This document shows positions 11,191 to 20,784 of a stretch of DNA of 64,000 bases, in pieces. The translations under genes were made by a program, and so were the position numbers. This DNA comes from Anadara kagoshimensis (lineage: Eukaryota; Mollusca; Bivalvia; Arcoida; Arcidae): assembly GCA_021292105.1 (NCBI GenBank), contig CM037866.1:4935502-4999501 (forward strand). The letters run 5' to 3'. The number at the start of each line of letters is the position of its first letter. The first letter of the stretch is position 1. Under the pieces are notes generated by a model. That model searched no databases. It was not told the DNA's origin and saw nothing but the letters and a program-made list of their open reading frames with translations.

Positions 11191-12580
11191 CCTGTCGAAA
11201 GTTTAACACTAAGCGGCTAACAAAAAAGAGATGAAGTTCAGATGTTGAATGAACTGTCGAATGCAGCAGAATAGTCTTTCGTCACCTATACCTCTAAACC
11301 TATCAATAGTACTAGTATAGACCTGTCGAAAGTTTAACTATAAGCGGCTAACAAAAAACAGATGAAGTTCAGGTGTTGAATGAACTGTCGAATGCAGCAG
11401 AATAGTCTTTCGTCACATATACCTCTAAACCTATCAACAGTACTAGTACAGACCTGTCGAAAGTTTAACACTAAGCGGCTACAGAAAAACAGATGAAGTT
11501 CAGGTGTTGAATGAACTGTCGAATGCAGCAGAATAGTCTTTCATCACCTATACCTCTAAACCTATCAATAGTACTAGTACAGACCTGTCGAAAGATTAAC
11601 ACTAAGCGGCTAACAAAAAAAAAGTGATGAAGTTCAGATGTTGAATGAATTGTCGAATGCAGCAGAATAGTCTTTCGTCACCTATACCTCTAAACCTATC
11701 AATAGTACTAGTATAGACCTGTCGAAAGTTTAACAATAAGCGGCTAACAAAAAAGAGATGAAGTTCAGGTGTTGAATGAACTGTCGAATGCAGCAGAATA
11801 GTCTTTCGTCACCTATACCTCTAAACCTATCAATAGTACTAGTATAGACCTGTCGAAAGTTTAACAATAAGCGGCTAACAAAAAAGAGATGAAGTTCAGG
11901 TGTTGAATGAACTGTCGAATGCAGCAGAATAGTCTTTCGTCACCTATACCTCTAAACCTACCAATAGTACTAGTATAGACGTGTCGAAAGTTTAACAATA
12001 AGCGGCTAACAAAAAAGAGATGAAGTTCATATGTTGAATGAACTGTCGAATGCAGCAGAATAGTCTTTCGTCACCTATACCTCTAAACCTATCAATAGTA
12101 CTAGTATAGACCTGTCGAAAGTTTAACAATAAGCGGCTAACAAAAAACAGATGAAGTTCAGGTGTTGAATGAACTGTTGAATGCAGCAGAATAGTCTTTC
12201 GTCACCTATACCTCTAAACCTATCAATAGTACTAGTATAGACCTGTCGAAAGTTTAACAATAAGCGGCTAACAAAAAAGAGATGAAGTTCAGATGTTGAA
12301 TGAACTGTCGAATGCAGCAGAATAGTCTTTCGTCACCTATACCTCTAAACCTATCAACAGTCCTAGTACAGACCTGTCGAAAGTTTAACAATAAGCGGCT
12401 AACAAAAAAAGAGATGAAGTTCAGATGTTGAATGAACTGTCGAATGCAGCAGAATAGTCTTTCGTCACCTATACCTCTAAACCTATAACAGTACTAGTAT
12501 AGACCTGTCGAAAGTTTAACACTAAGCGGCTAATAAAAAAGAGATGAAGTTCAGATGTTGAATGACCTGTCGAAACGTTA
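11191..12580 (+). repeat. Array 2: 131-bp tandem repeat, ~11 units
   Basis: CCTGTCGAAAGTTTAAC recurs at 11191, 11322, 11453, 11584, 11718, 11849, 11980, 12111, 12242, 12373 and 12504; the spacing is 131 bp in every case except one of 134. Units are nearly identical and contain 'aagcggctaacaaaaaagag', 'gaactgtcgaatgcagcaga' and 'cctatcaatagtactagta'. A last partial unit at 12566 runs directly into the conserved upstream block of sulfatase copy 1. The array shares only its lead motif with Array 1. Confidence 0.95.
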
Positions 12581-12594
12581 AAACCATGCCATGA

Positions 12595-12970
12595 ATTTGA
12601 TACAGAATCGTCAGCACGCCCCGCTCCTCGTCCGCTTTATATCTCTAAAGCTCTCCAGCAGCTGTTATTTATATATCTACATCATTTCGGCCACTTGCTA
12701 TCCATATTTTGGCCACTGGACAATCGAGTTAATTAGATCCCATTTCGTTAGCCAAGTGTTGAACTTTCGTCAGGTCTGCAATGCAGCTTTAGAATAACAA
12801 AATGTCATTTATTTTTAAATATGAAATATTGGATTATTAATTTATCAAAAATATTAATGATACGAACTCTGACCGTTGGTCAAGAAGTGCGTTAGATGTA
12901 TAATTATGATAAATATTTATTCAATATTCTATTAAGTCCCTCCAGCATCTAATACGGTATATATAAACGA
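12595..12970 (+). promoter_or_regulatory. Promoter of sulfatase copy 1
   Basis: Two blocks are conserved with the upstream region of copy 2. The first (about 12600-12720) contains a C-rich box 'cgccccgctcctcg', 'ctttatatctc' and an E-box CAGCTG. The second is a TATA box (TATATATAAA, 12958-12967) preceded by 'ccagcatct'. Copy 2 has the same order and spacing (25362-25490, 25607-25616). Transcription should start about 30 bp after the TATA box. Array 2 ends right upstream. Confidence 0.55.
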
Positions 12971-12991
12971 AACAATGACATTTTGAACACA

Positions 12992-13058
12992 TTTACCACC
13001 AACCTACCACAGACTACAACTATCCTCGGTAGAGGGCGCTGTAAAGCTTTTTTTCAAG
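12992..13058 (+). other. Non-coding first exon (5'UTR), copy 1
   Basis: The stretch after the TATA box is conserved with copy 2 up to a donor (CAAG|GTAGGT, donor from 13059) and contains 'agagggcgctgt'. It has no useful ATG frame. An acceptor 'tttaatttcag' about 30 bp before the ATG at 14757 would join it to the coding exon. The 5' end is estimated from the TATA box. Confidence 0.45.
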
Positions 13059-13317
13059 GTAGGTATACTAGTTTTTAAAAACAATATTTATTCATCAATA
13101 AATACAAATAATACAACACAAATCAAACTTTAAACTTGATTCAGGAACAAGCGCTAGCTTATTTCAACCCGTCTCCAGAACAACTTTACAACATAATGTA
13201 AACCTTTATCGTCAACTGCCAACCACAAACCAATTTAATAAGACACTATTTCGCGATTTACACTTTGGGTTTACAGTGAAACAATAAAGGTTGATCTACA
13301 GTAATTCAAAATGTGGA

Positions 13318-13612
13318 AGCGCGTGGCCTAGTGGTTAAGGCGTTGGACTCATGATTCGAATGTCGTGGGTTCGATCTCTGGACCGGGCGATGTGTTGTGT
13401 CCTTGAGCAAGACACTTAATTTCACGCTGTTCCAGTTCACTCAGCTGAAAAATAAATGAGTACCAGCAAAATGCTGGGGGTTAACCCTGCGATGGACCGG
13501 CGTCCCATTCAGGGGAGAGTCTTGTACTCTCAGTCGCTTAACGCCACGGAAACCGGGATAAGCTCCGGCCTGATGGGCCTAATGGCTCGGGACAGACTTT
13601 AACTTTTTAACA
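13318..13612 (+). repeat. SINE-3, tRNA-derived with conserved central domain
   Basis: An A-box-like 'tggcctagtggttaagg' and a B-box 'gggttcgatct' form a tRNA-like head. The body 'ccttgagcaagacacttaat' and 'aaaaataaatgagtaccagc' resembles central domains shared by SINEs of distant invertebrates. Which named domain this is (Nin-type is one possibility) I cannot settle. It lies in the 5'UTR intron of copy 1. Confidence 0.7.
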
Positions 13613-13784
13613 GTAATTCAAAATATAATGACCGTAACTAGGAAAATACAGAGGTTATAAGTAAATAGGTATACTATTTAGGACCATAATAACAATTTCA
13701 CCAGATCTACCCCGCAGATGTCAGGTTAAGTTATTCTTGGTCTCTATATTTTAACCATTTACAATTCATTTTTACTATAACTGA

Positions 13785-14038
13785 CCCGGTTTCACAATCA
13801 TTCCTTAGTTAAGATTTTCCTTAACTTAAATTTTGCAAAATTATAAATATTTATAATTTTGGTAATTTTCAAGATATCCAGAAATTTAAGATGTCATTTT
13901 AAAGATCACTTCCGGATCAAAACATTTGCATAAGTTTTGACAAAAATATTCACCAGTAGTTCCACAAAAAAGGTTGACAAAATTTGCTTAATTCAAGATA
14001 AGAAAAATCTTAGCTAAGGAATTATTGTGAAACCGGGG
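13785..14038 (+). mobile_element. MITE family C, copy upstream of copy 1
   Basis: Inverted ends of about 45 bp: 'cccggtttcacaatcattcc' with 'ttagttaagattttcctt' on the left, mirrored at the right by 'agctaaggaattattgtgaa' and 'accgggg'. No coding frame. Related ends lie in intron 2 of the three sulfatase copies and partly near 43905. Confidence 0.7.
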
Positions 14039-14188
14039 CCTGTGCCATTTTTTTTACACTTTTGGAAATTTCACCTTAAACAGCCTAGTAATAGAACTTT
14101 AGAGTTTTCTGTCACTTTTATGGTCATTTTTTCATACTTTTGGTCATTATGATGCTTATTTTCACAATTTTTAAAATCCTATGAAAGA

Positions 14189-14211
14189 AGAGAGAGAGAG
14201 AGAGAGAGTGT

Positions 14212-14253
<42 letters not shown>

Positions 14254-14324
14254 CCGAGAGGGAGAATCCGAAATAGAGCCAGAGAGAGAGAGAGAGAGTC
14301 CGAAAGAGAGTCTGAAAGAGAGAA

Positions 14325-14364
<40 letters not shown>
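14189..14364 (+). repeat. Imperfect (AG)n microsatellite
   Basis: Long AG runs interrupted by 'aatccgagagggagaatccg' type variants. Open frames across it encode only Arg/Glu or Ser/Leu. Confidence 0.95.
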
Positions 14365-14366
<2 letters not shown>

Positions 14367-14590
14367 GCTACTACAGAACACTAAATATCCCCGATAGAGG
14401 GCGCTGTGATTTTTATATAAGTGATAGCAAGTATAATTCTAGTTTGAATAAAAAATCTATTCTGAAAATATTAATAATAATGATAATAATAATAATTATA
14501 GTAATGATTATCGTATTTATTAATAATAACAATGCTAATTACTGTATTTCATAATTATAATAATAATAGTAATAGTGATAATAACTGTAT

Positions 14591-14595
<5 letters not shown>

Positions 14596-14626
<31 letters not shown>
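14596..14626 (+). repeat. (TAA)n microsatellite
   Basis: About ten TAA trinucleotides, preceded by a looser AAT-rich stretch from about 14470. Confidence 0.9.
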
Positions 14627-14629
<3 letters not shown>

Positions 14630-14756
14630 GTGAAAATTACTGTATTTTTAGATCTTGTGGATATTCTATACAGATTTTACTGTATTTAGGCCCTTTGTGG
14701 GTTATGTTACTGAGATTTTTTTAATTTCAGTATTTTTACAGGTGATGTGGTAAAAT

Positions 14757-17700
14757 ATGGCGGTATTTACTAAGAACACGTGGTTTGTTTACTTTGTTTT
14801 TTATTGGTCTGCCGGGATCAGTCCTTCATTGGCTTCTGGTGAAGCTGAATGTCCGATGGAATTTCCAAAGCAAGTTCAAAAGGTACAAAATTATGTAAAA
14901 ACAAACACCTACAACAATCTTTACAGACCGTTAAAAAATTTAACACTGAGTTATCGAAAAAGAGTCGGAGTTCGGTTGCTTAGTGGCCGAGTTACTGAAA
15001 CCTGGTGGTAAAAAGGAAGGAAGTAACTACCATAAAGCTGTTGAGATTTATAGCTGATGAGGAGCCGAGATGAGTTGTCAATTGATAGATCACCGACCAC
15101 GCCCACAATGTTCTGACAATGGTCCGACATGTTTGAATTTCACCCAAAAAGAATACAAATTTGGCCTGAATTGTGCCATTTAATGACATCACTGACACTA
15201 GTATGTCATTTGTTGCTGTGACGCTGCTTTGGTACCGTGATGGCCACCAGTATCGGAACATAAAAGGCATGACCGGTGATACGTCAATTCGGCACAAACT
15301 TAATATGACTGACGGTGTGACCGTTAAGAATGCGCAGCAGACAAAGTTCTATCACAGATGCTTTTATTCTAATTTCAGCATAAGCCAAATGCGGGTTATT
15401 TACTAGGTCAAATCTTTCGAAACTCTAAACTACTTTTCTGTATTTCTTAAGACAAATTCCAAAATATTACAAAATTTTAGCTACATACAGTATACGCATT
15501 CTCTGTTTTTACACTGTTAACAGTGGTGCGCCAGACAGTTGCGGGATCTCCGGAAAGAAAGAATGATCTCGCGAGATCCCGTTTCGTTCGAGTTTCAATA
15601 TTGCGACGTATTGCGGGAAAAATTCACGTGAATTTGACACAATTTTTTCAACTCACCAATATATGTATTGTTGTGTTGGATTAACGGACTTTGTGTAATT
15701 TGATTGATCTAAGAATAATATCACAGTATTGTTGATAAGTTTGATGTCTCTGTGTCCAGGATTGCCCTGGATATATTTGATGTCTCATAGTTCTATGTTC
15801 CTTTCACACAATTTTGATTACATACGTGGCGGGTGTAGCTAGCTAAACAGGAGGTGCTTACCCTTCCGGAGCACCCGGCCTCACTTCCCTGGTGGAAGTT
15901 CACGTGTCTCACCTAACTTGTCAGTTCCAAAGTTTTTACTTTGCTTCTGGATTGTGATTCGGCCATGGATTAGTATGTTTGTTTTTGATATGCACGTGTT
16001 ATCTATAGTGAAACCTGTGCTTTCGCTGTTCAAGGCTGCAAAAAAGCTGATCTTTCTATCAGCTTAGTGTTAAACTCTCGACAGTTCTGAACCATATGTT
16101 TATCTGTAGTTTCAAAATATTTCAATGTTTTTGGTTGATATGTTGTAAAGGAATCGTCAATTCTTGATAGTTATTTATTTTTTAAACCAAAACTTATGAT
16201 TGTGTATTTTAGGTAACAGATAATGTATATGTTGCCATTGGATACGCATTGGGGAATTCCATAATGGTGATTGCACCGGAAGGACTTATTATAATTGATG
16301 TAACGGAGACTGCAGATGCTTCCTTACAGATTTTTGCGGAGTTCCGGAAGATTTCAACAAAGCCAGTGAAAGCAATTGTATACACCCATTATCACCATGA
16401 CCACATTATGGGTGCAAAGGTATTGGGTTTTTGTTTTTTACTTGAAACGTGTTTCAAAGCTGCAATTTTCGATTGAGAAACGTCGGTGTTTGAGGGATCT
16501 TAAGCAGAGAAACAATAGGATATTCACCGCTGTATCACGTGATACTCTCTAACGTTCCGCACAATCGTTAAGAGGTATTGATCACGTCGTACAGGGGCGA
16601 ACCCCATTATTGCTATCGGTAGGTCAATATTGAATGTTAGTGACGTCATTTTACACGATTTTTAAATAACGGGTATTAATACCCGAAAATCGTAAATTTG
16701 CGCTGATCGCCTTACAATATTTGTAAGTTTCATTCTAAACGCCAAGTACTCAGCGAAAAAACTCAAATAAGCATATTGGACATGGAAATCCCCAATACAC
16801 ATAGTCATTATAGGAAACTCGTGGTACCATTAGTATCTTGTGCGGCATGATTAAAAAGCATGGTCTTTGTTTCACAATCATTTCTTAACTTCCATCTATA
16901 ATAATAATAATAATAATTTTTATAATAATAATAATAATAATAATAATAGTACTTAATTGCAAGGAATTAGTACTATGGCATTAGAGTAGAATAAATTATG
17001 TAACAACATGACAAATAATGAACAGAGAACAGTCAGGAGTTGAGAAAGTGTGATCTCAGTAACCAGACTTTGAATAGATAAATACAGAGATTCAGAGTCC
17101 TCTTTTAATAGTGTTTGAAATTTATGAATATTTGGCCGGACACAGTAATATTTATTGTTATCATTATTATCATTTTTAAAATTACATCTAGCAAATTTTG
17201 ACAATACATTTACGGAACTATAAATTTTCAATTTTTACAAAACCAATTACATATATTTACATTGTGACTGTTTTCTCTTCGATGAAACATGCAGAAGCAA
17301 TTGTATTACAATTCCCGTTGAAAGACAATTTGGGTCATGGCCCTTGATGTGTATTAATTTTCCCTCAAGATGACGTCATGTGCCGATCTCGCATGACAAA
17401 AACCCTATCTTGCATGAGCAAGTATTGAAGAAAATTTTCAATGTCAATAGTTAAAACAAATATTGGTACAAAATATTTATTGAAAGAACGAATTGTAAAT
17501 ATAAGAAATGACATTTCTGCTCATGGTATTTTAAGAGGTAATGCAAGACTTTGTGTGACTTTGCCCTTCATCGAATTTTGCACACGCCACACTATCATTA
17601 CTTCTTGAAATACCATGATCAAACTGTCATTTCTTAAATACAAATGTTATAAGCATGAAGTAATCTTCTAAATCACACCTTAAATCTTACAAATTAAAAA

Positions 17701-20700
17701 AATTAAAAGTTAGGGAACAAATTCCAGTTAAGAAATAATTGTAAAACATGAACAGATAATTACATACGTCAGAAAATCAGGTATTACTTCGTTTCTGACA
17801 TATCCGGATTTCAAAACAAATTGCATGTATTTTAGTTTTTTTTTATTTTGTAGACATTTATAGACCCAAACAATCCACCAGAAATCTGGGCAGATATAAA
17901 ACTTCTGGACACCATAGAAAAATTTCAAACTTATGCTTTTGCCATCAGATATACGCGGGCGGTCAGGCAATTTGGGAATTACGTTCCCAGTTCTAATAGT
18001 GGACTTGGAAACAGTTTGTCAACCGGAGACGAAGGATTTGTCATTCCAAACAAGTTTGTTGACAAACCCAGTGTTGAGGCAAACGTTGCAGGTAATACAA
18101 CTTTAAAATAACATAATTGTATGGTGTTGTGTAATGGTCAAATTTGCATTATCGAAGATACGTTGGAGAAGAAGCGAAGAATCTGATAGAAGCTAAGATG
18201 CGATATCAAAGGAGCTAATGCACTATCGAATCTTCGTCATTGTATATTCGTTCCTTTGCGTTATTGCATCTTTTCATTTTCGGCTTCTTCGCCATTGTAT
18301 CTTTGCTCCTTTGCGTTATTTTAAGTTCTCTCTTTCGTCACCGTATCTTCGCTTCTTCGCCATCAAATCTTCGTTCCTTTGCGTTATTTCAGCTTCTCTC
18401 TTTCGCCATCGCATCTTCGCTTCGTCGCCATCAAATCTTCGCTCCTTTGCGTTACTGCCACTTCTCCTTTTCACCGTTGCTTCTTCGCCATCGTATCTTC
18501 GCTTTTTGTGCTATTTTAAGTTCTCTCTTTCGCCATCGTATCTTCGCTTCTTTGCGCTATTACCATTTATCTTTTTCGCCATCGATCTTCGTTTCTCCGC
18601 CATCGTATCTTCGCTCCTTTGCGTTATCGCAAATTCGTTCCTTCAAGCCATCGGTATGAGCAATAATGGAGATTTGATCTGAAGGGGAATCAAAGTAGGT
18701 ATAAGCAGAGAAACAAATTCTATAATAATTTCATATATAAAACAGTTTATATTTACAATTGGAATCGACCTTCTTTAGATGAACCTATTTGTTTTTACTG
18801 TCATTCAATTGCTTTTAAATACAGTGTGATGTCATGACCTCTGAATACGTAACGTTCAACTATCCGATTACGTCACAGAACGTCATTCTATTACGCCATG
18901 CATTGGTCAGTATGCAAATCTAGCCCCGGCAGAACTATCCTTATTTGGAGCAAGGCTGTTTCATCAATGCCGTATATAAGTCGGAATGAAATAAATTATT
19001 GTAGCGATAATTTTACATTTCGGACATACTAACAATTTTTTTGTGATTACAAATATAAGAAATAACATTCTATTTGAGTGTATACATTCGGTATTATGAA
19101 TGAGAGTCAGGAATAGCATACCTACCTACCTACCTACTTACCTACCTACCTACCTATCCTCTTCGCCCCAGGTGGAGCATAAGGTCAATACAAGATTTCT
19201 AATTGCGATCTGTCCTTTGCCTTCGTCTCAGCCTCTCCCCAAGTCAGCTGCAGATCTTTTAGTTCTCCTTCCATAGTCCGTCGCCATGTTGGTTTTGGCC
19301 TTGCACGAGGTCTTTTCTCTTTGGGTGTCTATCTTAATGCTTCTTTAGTTATGCATTTCCCCTCCATTCTAAGAACATGTCCAAGCCATCTAAACCCGAA
19401 TCTGTCATTTTCAATAAGTTTCAATTTGATATGGTGTTCGGCTAGACTATTTTACAGATTTGACTTAAACAACTATGATGGAAACAAGATAGAGATCTCA
19501 TATCTGCTTTGGTACCCCCCCCAGCATTCACATCCATACACCAATACTGATTTAATATTTCTGTTATAGAGTTTGACTTAGGTCTTTCTGCTGTATTGTT
19601 TTGATCTTCATATAGGTTTTAATTTGTGGAATGGTGTTCTCGCTTTGGATAGTCTGTTCTTTATGTCTTTCTGTGTTGGCTCTTCTGTGCTTACAACTGC
19701 GCCTAAGTATGTGAATTTGTCTACTTGCTTAATTTCGTTTCCATCAATATTTAATTTTTCATCAGATTTTGTGTTTAATCTCATTTCTTCGTAGTTCATC
19801 AAATATGTTATTCTGACCCTCATTCATAATACCGAATGAATACACTCAAATGGAATGTTATTTCTTAATTAAATTTTAGTATATGTTACTTAAAACATAG
19901 ATAGGAAAAAATAACTTTGTAATCATTTTTGAAAAAGGTTTCAAGTTATGTATTTATTAACCAGTGGCATAACCAGTGTGAAATCACGACTTTTATCAAA
20001 TGTTTCAGTTTTAGGTTTGATTTTACTATTGTTTAGAATATGCAATAATATACAATGCCTAAGGGTGACATCTCTTCTGAAGGGGTGTTGGTAGAGTGCT
20101 CGTTCCGGAAGTGGGAGGTCGTGGGTTCGATCCCCGGCCGGGTCTGACCCAAGACTTGAAAGTGGGTAGTGACTGTTCTTTCGCCATGCACTCGGCATTA
20201 CAAAATAAAAGTCACGGTTCTTTCGGATGGGAACTTAAAATAAACGAAGTCACGTGTCACGGTGGGCTTGGCACGCTAAAGAACCCTGCTGCATAATGCC
20301 ATCAGCGCAACGCACAGGCAAAATTTCTGCACCTTCGCCTATAGCTGGCGACGTCCCGATATAAGTGAAATATTCTTGATTGGGACGTTAAACACCATTT
20401 CTCACGCACTTACTCCTCTGAAGGGGTGACGAATCTCGATGTCAAAATACGTAGAGGTCATTTCCTTCTAAAACATTATTAAAATTATTCACTGCATACA
20501 TACTAGGAATGACTGGTGACCATCCAAACAGTCAACACTGTCCTGTGAAAGTTATCTCCCCTGTACCAGGCTGCTGCAGTGTGACGATTGTATTATCACA
20601 TAATGTTGTCACCTTAAGAAAAATAAAAAATCCATGTCTAAAACAAAACTCAGATGCAAAGAAAAAACTTTAAAAATGACAAAATATATTAAACACGTGG

Positions 20701-20745
20701 ACTTCCACCAGTAAATTTAGTCGTTACATGTCAATAAATGATGTC

Positions 20746-20784
<39 letters not shown>

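Larger units (their letters stand above)
14918..16092 (+). mobile_element. CCTGTCGAAAGTTTAAC-type inverted-repeat element, intron 1 of copy 1
   Basis: It opens with 'acagaccgttaaaaaattta' plus 'acactgag' and closes with the inverse, 'agcttagtgttaaactctcg' plus 'acagttctg'. The same two ends frame elements in intron 1 of copy 2 (28047-28190, 28274-28545) and copy 3 (38935-39296). Here it contains a nested MITE (15081-15288) and Repeat A (15715-15990). Confidence 0.55.

Noticed and set aside
12591-12797. A 68-codon frame upstream of copy 1
   Set aside because: It covers the conserved promoter block; the copy 2 counterpart does not keep the frame.
14124-14554. Ser/Leu- and Arg/Glu-rich frames
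   Set aside because: Translations of the AG microsatellite and its flank.
15050-15085. CTGATGAGGAGCC in intron 1 as hammerhead core
   Set aside because: No GAAA and no pairing arms; also present in intron 1 of copy 2 as plain repeat sequence.
18218-18682. Two overlapping Phe/Ser-rich frames of 139 and 154 codons
   Set aside because: They lie in the intron 3 minisatellite; the open frames follow from repeat composition.
19941-20296. Frames such as MPSAWRKNSHYPLSSLGSDP on both strands
   Set aside because: Same peptides recur wherever SINE-1 occurs; SINE translation, not a gene.
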